From Gigaspora margarita (lineage: Eukaryota > Glomeromycota > Glomeromycetes > Diversisporales > Gigasporaceae): DNA of 64,000 nt. Positions 10,925-21,621 of the stretch are shown here, one piece after another. The translations under genes were made by a program, and so were the position numbers. The stretch is taken from assembly GCA_009809945.1 (NCBI GenBank), contig WTPW01000705.1, positions 214,290 to 278,289 on the forward strand, written 5' to 3'. A model generated the notes under the pieces. That model saw nothing but the letters and a program-made list of their open reading frames with translations, was not told the DNA's origin and did no database searches. The first letter of the stretch is position 1. Each line of letters starts with the position of its first letter.

Positions 10925-11351
10925 CAAAATATAAATCTCTTTTTATTAAATATTTTATATTAAAAATATTTTATTAAAATTTTATATTAAAGTTTTTAAA
11001 TTTTATTATAAGTAAAAATTTGTATTAGAGTTTAATAATTTTTAATAATTTTTTATTTTTAAATTTATTTCTGAGTTAATAAATATAAATTTTATCAAAA
11101 AGATATACTTCAAAAATGACAAGTAAATTAAATAAATATATATTTATCTATTATAAAATTTTAATATAAGATTAATAATAAAATTTTTTCTAAATTTTAG
11201 TTTTTTGACTATACTAAATTAAGCTTTTTGTACTAAATTTACTAGTAGTACAGCTTATGGATACCCATTAATATTTAAGTTTAAAAAAATATTCAATCAA
11301 ATTAATTATTAACTTATTTAATTTAAGCTCTTGAAATAATGCTCTAGAGGG
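10925..11351. other. AT-rich spacer
   Basis: Almost pure A/T sequence with TTAAAATTTTATATTAAA-like runs. No gene, structured repeat or element end was recognised. Confidence 0.6.
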
Positions 11352-12535
11352 GGTTGGGATCCTGCGGCCTAGTGGTTAGGCACCCAACCCTCTATGAGTG
11401 GGTTTCAGGTTCAAGTCCTAGTAGAGGCAGTTCTATGAATACTTGAATATACTTACCGTGGGAAGTCCAAGTGAATACAACTTTGGATTAGGAATTTCTG
11501 GAAGGAGGTACATTGTGGAGAAGTTGGCACTATGTATAACAGCGATTACAGAAGGTTCTAATTACACAAAGGTTGTGCACGTAAATTCTCGTAGGCACAG
11601 GTAGCACCAACAACCCTAATGCAGTATTGAAAATCTTGATTGGGAGGATGACTGGGCGGTAACTAGAATTGGAGTGATGAGAAAAGTGGTAAACACAAAG
11701 GGACCTGTGGTAAAGAATTGGCCTTACCAAAATTGGAACACCTCTGGCACTGTACAGAAGTTGCTGACCAATAAAAGTTGAAGCATGGAGGCGTGTATGT
11801 GTCAAGACCCAACAGAGCTCTGAGCGTACCCATATGGGAGTTTTCAGACGTTAAGAGGATCTGAGACCACCAATACAGGTATAGATAGTACAAGTGCATG
11901 CAGTGGTAACCGGGGGCTACAACTGCTGAGAATTATCATGAAACAATGATGCACCTGGAATTCCTGAGCCTCAAGATGCCATCCAACTTAATCTGGCACT
12001 GGAAGCACTTGCGAAACATGCCTAGATATCTCGTCACCATATAGGGAAGTACAGTCGTCAGCACATTACTAAATTGAGACGTTAAGTCCTGGGTTCTAAA
12101 GTCGCAGGAAACTAGCTAAGTTGCAGTAGCATGCAGGCTCGAGATACTTACCCAATATAGTAGAGGCAGCTGCATAGCTTGAGATACAAACTCCTGGAAA
12201 GTACGCTAGTAGGAACTTGAGAATACTCTTCAGGTACACCAAATTGTGAGCATAAAGCGCCCACCTGGCAACACACACCAAATTGGAAGTTTATATTAGG
12301 TAATGTGGGTAAAGTGGTAAACATGTGTATACTAATTGCCAGTCGGTAAAGGATATACAAAAACCAGGTCAGCTGTATAGTAGGAATATAGAAGGCTCTG
12401 GTGGGTTTTAGCCGTGGATAAATGGTTGTCCGATCTAAAGTCCTAGTCTTAATACTTGTATACAATATGTATGTATTTACGGCACTACCATATGTCAATT
12501 CACTTAAGTATTAATAAAGTTTGGGGCCGGTGCTA
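11352..12535 (+). mobile_element. tRNA-headed retroposon of a second type
   Basis: The head has an A-box-like GCGGCCTAGTGG (11364-11375) and a perfect B-box-type GGTTCAAGTCC (11408-11418), with TAGTAGAGGCAG after it as in tRNA-derived SINEs. A body of ~1.1 kb, less AT-rich than its surroundings, follows and ends with AATAAAGTTTGGGGCCGGTG near 12510-12530. The anticodon loop is too long for a tRNA, so this is not a tRNA gene. The body does not obviously match the other tRNA-headed family. The 3' boundary is approximate and no TSD was found. Confidence 0.55.
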
Positions 12536-12794
12536 CACCAAAATAAAAAATAATAATACTCCAGAGTATTATTTTGGAATTGTATAGTAAAATAAAATAA
12601 TTAGTAGAACAAAAATATACAAAAGTAGTAATAAAACAACTAGTAAAATACTTATTCTTTATAATTTTTTAATTATATAGATTAGTTGTTAGAAAAAAAA
12701 ATAAAAATAACAATTTTTTAAAAACAATTTTTTTGTATAAATCAATTTAAAATAAGATTGGAATTATTTTTTATTTATGATTCAAAAGTAGTTG

Positions 12795-13860
12795 ATTAAT
12801 AAAATTTGGCATTACTGGTGATACAAGTAGGGTTGGTAGAAGGAATATAGACAGTATAGCAGAAGTTTATTTTGATTGGCTATTTAAATACCCCAGAAAA
12901 AATGTAAATCATTCCCTGGATAAAGTATCAGCTATACCGGATGAATTTTTATTACTCATAAAACTTTCAAAAGATTAGTCAAATACTTTCTAAAGATGCG
13001 TATTGTGTCTTATAATATATTCATAATAACTAATTTATATTTCACAATGTATACAATATTATTTATTTTACAATAAGTACACTATTTATTATACAATAAC
13101 TGCTCTAAGTTTTGTGACACAATTAGCTGAATAATAACATACTCAAATATTTCTAAATACTGCTACTATAAAACATTGTATTTATAAACTACTCAATGAT
13201 CTAAATATAATAAAAAAATAGAGTTTGGAATATTAGTTCAAAATATGTAGTACTTTTTACTTTTAGAACACAAGTAGAACTAGTTGAGACAAAATTTTGC
13301 AACTTTCACTTACTAATTGCTTAGATCGCTAAAGCACCTTCTGACTTTTCAAAACTTTCACTTCTTATCTAGTTTTTGAAACAATTGCATCCTACTGCAT
13401 CCCATATTAAAAAACAAAAAGTCTAAAGGTAAAATATCAACAACTCAAATTAGTTTTTCATTTTGTATCACAAAAAATTTTTTTTCATATGATATAACGA
13501 TTTTTACTTATAAAAAGTATATTAAAATTTACAATTGACTGTATAAAAAAAAAGATCATTACTAATCATAATTACTCTAATTTTAGCCAATTAAAACAAA
13601 CTTCTACTATACTAATATGGACCAGAGAGTTTAAATAGACAATTCCTCTAGTTGGGTTGCAGTATGGCATTTAGTAAAGAACCTTCAGGTGGACTACTTA
13701 AATTAGACAACCAAAAGTTGTATGTATGACTAGTTGTATCTTTACCTATATAACAAATATTGGGGTGCCAAAAAGCACCCTATGACCCACAGGCTTGAAT
13801 AAATAAACCTATCCCCAGAATGGGAACTTTGACATAAAATAAAAAAAAATAAAATAAAAT
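12795..13860 (+). mobile_element. SINE-like fragment, plus strand, interrupted (copy 3)
   Basis: The 3' third of the ~1-kb tRNA-headed family: GATACAAGTAGGGTTGGTAG at 12824-12843, resuming at about 13614 with GGACCAGAGAGTTTAAATAG, and ending in GGGAACTTTGACA plus an A-rich tail (13838-13860). It is split by the Mutator-like element 12853-13613. The minus-strand copy at 13889-17455 gives the uninterrupted order here. The two copies lie tail to tail. Confidence 0.8.
12853..13613. mobile_element. Mutator-like non-autonomous element, 9-bp TSD
   Basis: Inverted ends AGTATAGCAGAAGTTTATTT and (reverse complement) AGTATAGTAGAAGTTTGTTT run ~29 bp to TTGGCT. They are flanked by AATATAGAC (12844-12852) and AATATGGAC (13614-13622), a 9-bp duplication with one transition. 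Removing the element restores SINE-family sequence. Long ends plus a 9-bp TSD suggest a Mutator-type (MULE) origin. The interior is AT-rich without an ORF. Confidence 0.85.
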
Positions 13861-14130
13861 TTGGTATTATAGCTCTTTAAAGTTTGTATTTTTTTTTTTT
13901 TTTTGTGTCAAAGTTTCCACTCTGGGAAAAGGCTTTTATTCAAGCAAATGGATCAAGGGCACCTTTTTGAGTATCTGACATTTGTTACATTGATGAGAGT
14001 ACAACTAGCCATACCTGCAACTTTTGGTTGCCTCTTTAAGTAGACACCTGAAGGTTCCATACTAGCTGCCATACCTGCAACCCACATATTGGCATTGCCT
14101 ATTTAAACCCTCTGGTCTCTGCGCCGCTAC

Positions 14131-14531
14131 TGTCATGGTTAAATCCATTACCCCGGGATTTCATAGTGCCAATCGGGACCTGGGAATGGCGTGATCAGTG
14201 ATTTCAGGATTTGCATGACTTTAATTAAAAGTCTAAATGTTGATGCATGAACGATGCGTAATAATTATGTAATAATCAGTGACGCAAAATGTAAATAGTA
14301 AATAATAAATAAGGCACGATCCCAAGGGGGAAGTGCCTAGCTTTGAATTAAGTTAGCTTTTGATGCTAGCTTGCAATATCTTCGTAATTTCTAAGTGAAT
14401 AAACTGTATCTTAGTGAACGTATTAGGTAGAGTACCTGTACGATATGTCAGTCATCGTTATATTAGCCAAGTGAGTGAAGTCTACTAGGAAAGTTAGACC
14501 AATACATGGCAGGTTGGAAATAGCCATGACA
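14131..14531 (+). repeat. 5' LTR
   Basis: Bounded by TGTCATGG and CCATGACA (terminal inverted repeat with TG...CA ends). It aligns end to end with 16332-16733. It differs there by 13 readable substitutions, all transitions, plus one single-base indel and a few N. Confidence 0.93.
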
Positions 14532-14684
14532 CAAGGACCTGGGTAGTATCAAGTACTACTCGTTGAATTTGAAGAACCAAAGGTTTTGAAAGTGCCGATA
14601 GGCAGTTTGAGTTGAAGTAGGTTAGAGATTAGACGTTGTGCCAATAAATAAAAAAAAAAACATTACCTGGAGTTGAAATAGAAA

Positions 14685-15884
14685 ATGGAAAGCACGGAAC
14701 GATTGGTGTTGTTGGTGGAAAACGTAATGAAGGTGGTGGGTGAAATCGTAAAAGTCTTGACGATGAAGCAAGCGAAACAGCATCGGTATAAACCTCACTT
14801 ATGTTATGCATGTCGACGCCCAGGGCACTTGGCTTGATGTTGTCCAGCGCAAGTACCTATGGATGCAATAAAAAAGAAATGTCAGTATGGATATCGGAAG
14901 AGGAACGATCACAAGGAAAAGAGAATTGATACCGATCTCAATGACGAAGTTCAACATGTACGACTCTTTGGGTATGCAAATAAAGGTGTCAGGAAATATG
15001 TGAAGGGAGATCGAAGAATTGTTGAAAGTGGGTTTGATGGAAGGTTGGATAAATGTCTTGAGAGAGTGACAGAACGAATTGGAGAAAGCGTGAACAAAGG
15101 TGATGAAAACGGTGAAAAAGATGGTGTGGATGTGACGTGTAAAATGGATTTCAATAAATAGGAGATTGAGAGAGATGAAGGAAAGAATGTAAGGGTAAAT
15201 GATGATAAATGTGAAGATCTGCCTGAGTTGAATGACGATATAAACCTAAAGACTATGTCCGCAGATGAAATATGCGGTGATGAAAAGGATAAACACAAGG
15301 AATTAATCCTCTATCAAAAATCGCCAGATATGGGTTATGTTAAGGAAATACTTGCACCCAAATGTTGTTATCAACGAGAGCTTGAAGTTGAGAAGGCAGA
15401 AAACAAATCAATGATTCACGACCAAAATCCAGCTGATGCGGATAATGCAAATGGAGCTGGTGATGAAAAGGAAATAGACGTTCAAGGTGATGAGCATATG
15501 AAGTATACATACCGTTCTTCTATGATAGATGTATGGATGAAGAAACGTATAATGTTGATGAATGATTATGCCAAAGGTCTTGTGAAGTTACATTATATGA
15601 ACCAAGGAAAAATCACAAAGGGTGATGCTGGAAACGTGAAGATCAGAATGTCAACGAACCGAAAGCCTAATAATGGTGAAAATCGAAAGATGTTCAGCGT
15701 TGATCAAGGTGATTGGAATGCTGTGAATGATAAGCAAATCACAATGGGTTATAAGGGAAAAATGGAGTTCTATAAGCGTTTGTACCTGGATCACATTATC
15801 GGATTTAAAGGAGTGCAAAGTATGGTGTTTGGAAGTCGCTTCGATATGCGAAGGCTTGGACGAATAGATACGAAGGTGCTGTGA
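14685..15884 (+). pseudogene. Gag zinc-knuckle fused to Sel1-like repeats, two in-frame stops
   Basis: A single frame of 400 codons from the ATG at 14685 to TGA at 15882, with no frameshift but two internal stops (TGA 14835, TAG 15159). Residues 1-30 look helical. A CCHC knuckle follows: Cys40-x2-Cys43-x4-His48-x4-Cys53, with the first stop inside it at position 51. From about residue 62 on, the sequence reads as decayed Sel1-like repeats: EKDKHKELILYQKSPDMGYV (15282 on) and EKAENKSMIHDQNPADADNA (15390 on) are exactly 36 residues apart, then GDEHMKYTYRSS, then DYAKGLVKLHYMNQGK. In life, Sel1-like repeats are adaptor solenoids; the knuckle binds nucleic acid. The fusion would be a captured host repeat region. 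The Sel1 call rests on the pattern and the 36-residue period. Confidence 0.7.
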
Positions 15885-16014
15885 AGCGTGGATGATGAAA
15901 ATGTTATATAAAACATTGAAAAAAAAAGGAATTCGATACTTGTCTTTGGAAAAATGATGAAAACAAGGTGCCAGATACGAGTGAAGCACATGACCTTTAT
16001 GCTGATTGATCAGA

Positions 16015-16165
16015 ATCGATCAAATTATGAACCATCGGTATTAAGAATAACCGAAGTAAAGTGCAATAGGGAATTATAACAGTCGGTAATATGAATACCA
16101 AAGTAAGATTTAATTATGAAACAGTTGGTAAAAAAAAGAACCGAAGTAAGTTACATTTATGAGGA
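16015..16165 (+). repeat. Three tandem ~48-bp hairpin units
   Basis: CATCGGTATTAAGAATAACC, CAGTCGGTAATATGAATACC and CAGTTGGTAAAAAAAAGAAC, each followed by GAAGTAAG-like sequence, form three units of about 48 bp. Each can fold on itself (CGGT paired with ACCG). They lie between the reading frame and the 3' LTR. They could be structural RNA signals for packaging or export, which is untested. Confidence 0.6.
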
Positions 16166-16331
16166 AAAAAAAAAAAAAATTTTTTTATTATTAGTGTTAG
16201 TATGTACTTAGTATTAGTCTTAGTTGAACATTGTATTATTTCATTCATATAATTAGATTATTTTGTTTTGGGCAGTTGGGGTTTGTGTTGGTTGGAAACT
16301 TCGGGGACGAAGTTCCGGGGGGTCTAGCTNN

Positions 16332-16733
16332 TGTCANGGTTAAATCCATTACCCCNGGATTTCGTGGTGCNGATCGGGACCTNGGAATGGCGTGATCGGT
16401 GATTTCNGGATTTGCATGACTTTAATTAAAAGTCTAAATGTTGATGCATGAACGATGCGTAATAATTATGTAATAATCAGTGACGCAAAATGTAAATAGT
16501 AAATAATAAATAAGGCATCGATCCCAAGGGGGAAGTGCCTAGCTTTGAATTAAGTTAGCTTTTGATGCTAGCTTGCAATATCTTCGTGATTTCTAAGTGA
16601 ATAAACTGTATCTTAGTGAATGTATTAGGTGGAGTACCTGTACGATACGTCAGTCATCGTTATATTAGCCAAGCGAGTGAAGTCTACTAGGAAAGTTAGA
16701 CCAATACACGGCAGGTTGAAAATAGCCGTGATA
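16332..16733 (+). repeat. 3' LTR
   Basis: Matches the 5' LTR over its whole length. It carries five or six N calls in its first ~80 bp, so assembly there was uncertain. Its terminal CCGTGATA has lost the perfect inverted end seen in the 5' copy. Confidence 0.93.
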
Positions 16734-17467
16734 CTACCAATTCTACTTGTATTATCAGTACAATTTTTTGTTACATTAGTCAGTCAAGATTAGTCCTGAA
16801 TGCTTGTGGAATCCCCTTAGAACTAGTTTATTCTTATAGAATACATGGTAGAGCAGTTCATGTCCTATACAGATAATACCTACACTTTAGTAACTTACGC
16901 ATCTACTGAGGCAGACCACTTGCAGTCTAGGAATTAGCCTAAACTGTTACTATTACCTACTTCCACTCTTGCAAGATTCTTTCCAATCCCAGTACCCACT
17001 ATTGCCATCCTACCAGTTCTTATACTGGGTTTACAAACTTCCAAACCAGTTAGCCTGGAAGGGTCGATATAGCTTTCTTCTCTTGGTACCTATTGCTGAA
17101 ACATAGGTCCTTTTTTTCTGGTGTGACTCCGACAGCCAGGTTGGTGGACCCCCTTCTTAAGAGTCTTGTTGTCTGATTCTCTGGCTCTGGTTTCCAATAT
17201 TCTGGCTTTGGTAGCACTGTCAAAGATCTTTGCTACCTTCTTACTTGGGACTTGCCAAACAGGGTTCTATTTCTCCAGTTTCTTGGATTTTGTGCACTGA
17301 AGTTCCCATTCAAGATGGTATACCAAGCAACTAATTAACAAAAAACAGATACCAGAACACAGGCCTATTTTCCAAAGTGTCGCCAATAGGATTTGAACCC
17401 TAAATCTGCTGCTTGGAGGTGACAACTTACCAACTTCCCTAAATTGCCACACCTTAGATTGTATTTT

Positions 17468-18042
17468 CTTATGATTTATTATAAGATTTGCAATATAAAA
17501 ATTGATTTTTCAACAATCTTTTTTTTGTTAATTTCATTTCTTTTTCTAGCACTTAGACCTTTATTAAAGAGTTACAATAAAGTTAGTACAGTTTACTACT
17601 AAAATTTAAAAATTTTGCTATATTAAATAATATATTTAAATATAATTCAAACTAATATTTGAATTACTATTCAATACTATTATATGATTCTGTATAAAAT
17701 TATATAATATTGTTAAATAGCAATTTGAATAGTAGTTCAAGTAGATTCAAATTATACTATTTGATTAGTAAAAATTTTAAATTTAAATTAAGTATAGTGC
17801 AGGACACTTAAAGGCAGAATTTATAGAATTTGTCCTATTTTCAAAAATTTTATAATAAAATTTGATATTTTTGTGCATTCGTGCAATTTGATTAGCTAAA
17901 AATTAATTATTAAAAAATTTTAAAATTTTTTAAAATTAATTTTATAATTAGCCAATACCAGTAAATTAAAACATATAACTTGTTCCATTTTGGACATATT
18001 ATATAAAAATACTATATTTTTAAACTTATTAATTGAAAAAAT
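17468..18042. other. AT-rich spacer
   Basis: No gene seen. At 17640-17770 an imperfect palindrome built on ATTCAAATTACTATTCAA and its complement suggests an old foldback. The last 14 bases before 18057 are the left TSD of the next element. Confidence 0.55.
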
Positions 18043-18056
18043 ATACAATGGTTTTT

Positions 18057-19213
18057 AATACAAAATACAACTCTTTCTGACAATCACTTGGACCAAATTT
18101 TTAACGGAAAAAAATGAAAAGTTTTTTGCTGGAGCGTTGACAGTATCGCAGGATCTATGGTTTTTACAAAGGTCAACTTTAACCTGGAGGACTCCTTTGT
18201 TATATTTGGCATGCAAGCCAGAAGCAATGTTAGAAGAACGAGTAAAATAGCAGGCGGCGCTTTAGTAAACACGAAATTTTGGTAGAGCTACAAAAAATTG
18301 CTCTGTCGACGAAGCAACCAGCGAAAAATGAAGGAGAACAGCAAAAAATGAGTTTTCTGACCTCACACTCCTGTAAATTTTTTACAAGTGGTTCCTATTT
18401 TTCACTTTTTTCGCTCTCCTGCCGTCTTCCCAAAATTTTCGATAAAAAGTGGCGATTTGGTTTACCCCCATCAGAAGATTGCCATTGTTTACGTTTTCAA
18501 ACTCGGACGGACCCAGTAGGATGTGACCAGGTGACGTGTTTGTTTACGGATACGGTATCGGTGCTACTCTGTATGATGCTACTACATTCAGTTCGGTACT
18601 ACTCTTTATGAGATCAATACGTTCGATAGTCAAGGGATATCCGAGGTTGGATGTCTGGTTGAAAGTCGATATAAATTAAGGCGAAGCTTTAAAATAGAGA
18701 TATACAATAGTCACATTTGTCATATAATTTTTATTAACCTGGCACGGGTTATAATAGTGTACCCTTTTTCTTTGTTGTTTTGTTTTGGTTTGTCTTTTTT
18801 TTGTTAGACTAGCCTTCGTGTTAGACCATGAGGTTTTTTTTCTTTTTTGTTTTCCCTTCCATTCTTCATTATATTTGTTTTTCTTTTATTTTTTCTACTT
18901 CTCATTTTCTTGGCTTGTGTTCTTTTTTTCTTACCCCTCTCCTTATTTTGTCCTTATAAAATTTTTTGTTACATAAAGGAATACAAAGGAGAGAAAAAGC
19001 CATTTTGGTGTGGCACTTAGACTAGTTTAACATAGCCTCTAGCTTTTAGATTAGTCTTTAAATTAGTGTGGTAGGTTGCATTTGGGCACCATCTAATGAT
19101 GGCAGCCGGGTGATGTCAGACTTGCAAATTAGAAGTAACCAAGTGTATTATTGTAGCAATATACTAAGTATCTTAATAAAGTACTGGCGAAGCTGCCTAA
19201 GTGAAAAAAAAAA
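18057..19213 (+). mobile_element. Retroposed 1.16-kb transcript copy, 14-bp TSD
   Basis: ATACAATGGTTTTT occurs at 18043-18056 and again at 19214-19227. The second copy directly follows an 11-base poly(A) (19204-19214), which has CTTAATAAAG about 30 bases upstream. This is the layout of a transcript inserted by LINE machinery. The 5' 550 bp are markedly more complex and GC-richer than the surroundings and contain a 110-codon frame (18279-18611). A T-rich middle (18770-18960) follows. The parent gene was not recognised; a 5'-truncated LINE of another family is an alternative. There is no recognisable tRNA head. Confidence 0.85.
18279..18611 (+). other. 110-codon open frame within the retrocopy
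   Basis: It starts MVELQKIALSTKQPA and contains FDKKWRFGLPPSEDCHCLRF and QTRTDPVGCDQVTC; composition is more protein-like than most frames here. No family was recognised and no promoter is visible. Since it lies inside a retroposed unit it may be part of a decayed parent protein or may be fortuitous. Confidence 0.3.
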
Positions 19214-19227
19214 ATACAATGGTTTTT

Positions 19228-20640
19228 TAAAAATAAGGCTGCAAATTAACTTAACTACAAAATAGTGACTTGTTTTTTGTAATATTTTTTTTTATTTTAA
19301 ATATTATTAGTTTTTAAAATTTGTGAAGCCTTTATACATCCTACACCATGGTAACTAGAAATTAAAAAGTGGTTAAAGAATTATTAGATCTTATTCAAGT
19401 TATTTCAAATATTTTTTTGAGTATTTACTATATTTGTTATTTACTTTAACTGAGTTTTACAAATTTTATTAATAAAACCTATTATTGTTCATTAGTTAAC
19501 TACTTCTATTTTGGTTTATAAAATAATCTGTCTTAAAAGAACTTTTTATATTAATATTGTAAAATTAGTACAAAATTAATTTTTTTAAAATTATTTCTAA
19601 AATTACAATTAGTATAACTTTACATTATAATATACCCAATAAATTTATATATATTATATAACAAATAAATATTAAATTATATTTTAAACAGTTCTAAAAT
19701 ATTATCAAAAAGGGTATAACAATATAGTAAAGTTGAATAGTTGTCATCTTCAAGCAATTTTAACTAAGATATAGGGTTCAAATTCTACTAAAAATATTTT
19801 TAAAAAATTATATTTGTATTATAGTTATTTATACGGATGAAATTATGAAACCCAAAACTAAATTTTGATTACAAAATTGTTTTTGATATATTTTACTTAA
19901 AATCCAAAATTTTTGATATTTTTTTTAAGGTGCTTTTAGTCATCCCCATGAGAGATATATCTTAGGCCATATAAAATTGATTATTTGTTTCTTATAACAT
20001 CAAAAAAAATTTTTAACCCGCAACCTAAAATTTTATTTTTAAGTTTTAAAAATTTTTAAAATTAAAAAATTAAAATTATAATTTTTAAAGACTATGACCC
20101 AGCAATATATAACCCCCAAATTGAACTCATATAGGGGGTCCCCAAAATTCTGGGTTAGGATATGTCTGAATGCATCAGAATCATAGTTAGCTAGATTGGA
20201 ATTAATCAATTTTGCTCCAAGATCATAAAAAATTTTACTAATAAATTATATTCATTCATTAAGTAAAAAATGCCAGCTGATAATTTTGCTATAGAACCTG
20301 CTACAACTAGATGACTAAACACCAACCTAGATCTGACGCATCTGACCAGAAATTTGGAGATAGCCCTTTAAAAATCATAAGGAATTCGGGTTTAATGATT
20401 ATTATTAAAGAAAGTATTCAGTCAGTAAATAAAGGTTATTTTTTGCAACAAATATCCTCTCTTTATTAGTTTAAGTGTCATATTTATACATTTTTAATCC
20501 AACCATATATTCTATCCTGACCTTACCATAATTCTAACCCTATTCTAATTTCTGGTCTACTAAATAATCCTAAACTGTTGTTGCATTACAAAGAAACCTA
20601 CTACTGCTTATTAAAAAAAATATAGATAATACCATTGCAA
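19228..20640. other. AT-rich region with a SINE-head relic
   Basis: Mostly A/T. At 19732-19795 the string TAGGGTTCAAATTCTACTAA followed by TTGTATTATAG resembles the tRNA-like head of the SINE family (B box plus start of body). At 20205-20260 the run GGAATTAATCAATTTTGCTC and the ~40 bp after it recur at 59568-59615, so both are ends of one unnamed repeat. Telomere-like CTAACCCTATTCTAA lies at 20531-20548. No gene. Confidence 0.5.
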
Positions 20641-21180
20641 CGTTAAAAAGCATCACGAAGGTAGTAATAATGAAATGAAACGATAGCACTAAAAAAAATA
20701 AAAATGTGACCAACATATGTCAAACAATGGATGGCTAGAATGAAAAATGCTCCAAAGCAGTTTAGAAGACACTACTAATCAGCGACGGAAAGCTAAAAAA
20801 AATAGATTAGTAATTGATAAAATATATATATATATATATATGCATATATATATAAGCGGCGTAAGCCAAACCACCAATGGTACTACTAACGATACTGAGA
20901 ACCATGATGAAAACATGATCACCAACACAACAATCATCAACAACACTGACTAAAATCCATGGCCAACACAAACTAAAACAATAGCACTAAAGAAAATAAA
21001 AAATGTTACCAACATACGTTAAGATATGACCATCTACACAACAACCACCAAAGACACTGAGCTATGACGAAATTACAACCATTAGCAGCACTGATAAATT
21101 CCTATTAAGGCTTCAATGACTCCTGTGATGGTGAGTTAAATAGAAACCTTAATTATGATCTGTGACAAAAAGCAAAAAAA
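20641..21180. repeat. Strand-biased A/C-rich quasi-repeat tract
   Basis: Short units such as CACCAACACAACAATCATCA and AACAATAGCACTAAA recur imperfectly; one block (CACTAAAGAAAATAAAAAAT) appears twice about 300 bp apart. An AT dinucleotide run is at 20820-20852. The strand is rich in A and C and poor in G and T. Comparable tracts occur at 10440-10760, 25500-25640 and 31920-32040. The 68-codon frame here is a by-product. Confidence 0.5.
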
Positions 21181-21372
21181 ATATATTATCAGTATTTAGC
21201 CAATAGCTAGACATTGTTATCTTTGGGACATGGGCACGGATGTCCGGTCTGGTCCATGACTGTGTTTGGTTGCATGTCAATACTGGCCTATAGTCTTGGC
21301 ACATTGACGAATCTAATTGGTTAATATTTTGCTATGCCTCAAAATTTAAATTTTTTTACTCGGATTTTATGA

Positions 21373-21395
21373 CCCGGCCGGGTTATGAGAAACAA
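21373..21395 (+). repeat. GC-palindrome motif shared with 48129-48151
   Basis: ACCCGGCCGGGT followed by TATGAGAAACAA; the minus strand at 48129-48151 has the same string with one change (TACGAGAAACAA). Such a GC-only 12-bp palindrome is striking in this composition. It may mark the end of an element family, but no partner end was found nearby. Confidence 0.5.
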
Positions 21396-21621
21396 AAAAA
21401 AATTTTGCATAGCCTTATATAAGGAAATATATATCCCAACCAATCAAAATCTGTAAATATTACATTATATAATTCTAAAGTATTATTTAAGCTAGGTATA
21501 TTTGAACTACTTAGACCTTTATTTCACCAATTAACTTCAAACAAAAAAAAAAACAAAAAATACTTTATTCAAGCATCATGCTATATATATAGCTAATTTA
21601 TTTAATTTTCTATATTTATAT

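Larger units (their letters stand above)
14131..16733 (+). mobile_element. Gag-only LTR retrotransposon with Sel1-like repeats
   Basis: Direct repeats of 401 and 402 bp start TGTCATGG and end CCATGACA (mutated to CCGTGATA in the right copy), and are flanked by CTAC at 14127-14130 and 16734-16737. The internal region is only 1.8 kb and carries one reading frame (14685-15884). No protease, reverse transcriptase, RNase H or integrase is present, so it must rely on another element. A G-rich stretch with TCGGGGACGAAGTTCC just before the right LTR resembles the polypurine region of Ty3/gypsy elements. The likely primer-binding site follows 14531 but was not matched to a tRNA. It sits inside a minus-strand SINE. 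Confidence 0.92.
13889..17455 (-). mobile_element. SINE-like tRNA-headed retroposon, minus strand, split by LTR element (copy 2)
   Basis: Read on the minus strand: the head is at 17455-17380 (B-box GGGTTCAAATCC, then TATTGGCGACA), the body runs to 16738, and the rest is at 14130-13889, ending in a 16-base poly(A) seen as T at 13889-13904. The LTR retrotransposon 14131-16733 interrupts it. The flanks AGTTTGTATTTT (13881-13892) and AGATTGTATTTT (17456-17467) form a 12-bp TSD with one mismatch, overlapping the tail. Net length is about 960 bp, equal to copy 1. Confidence 0.85.

Noticed and set aside
14951..15989. Minus-strand frames of 66-115 codons
   Set aside because: They lie antisense to the gag/Sel1-like frame and mirror its codon pattern.
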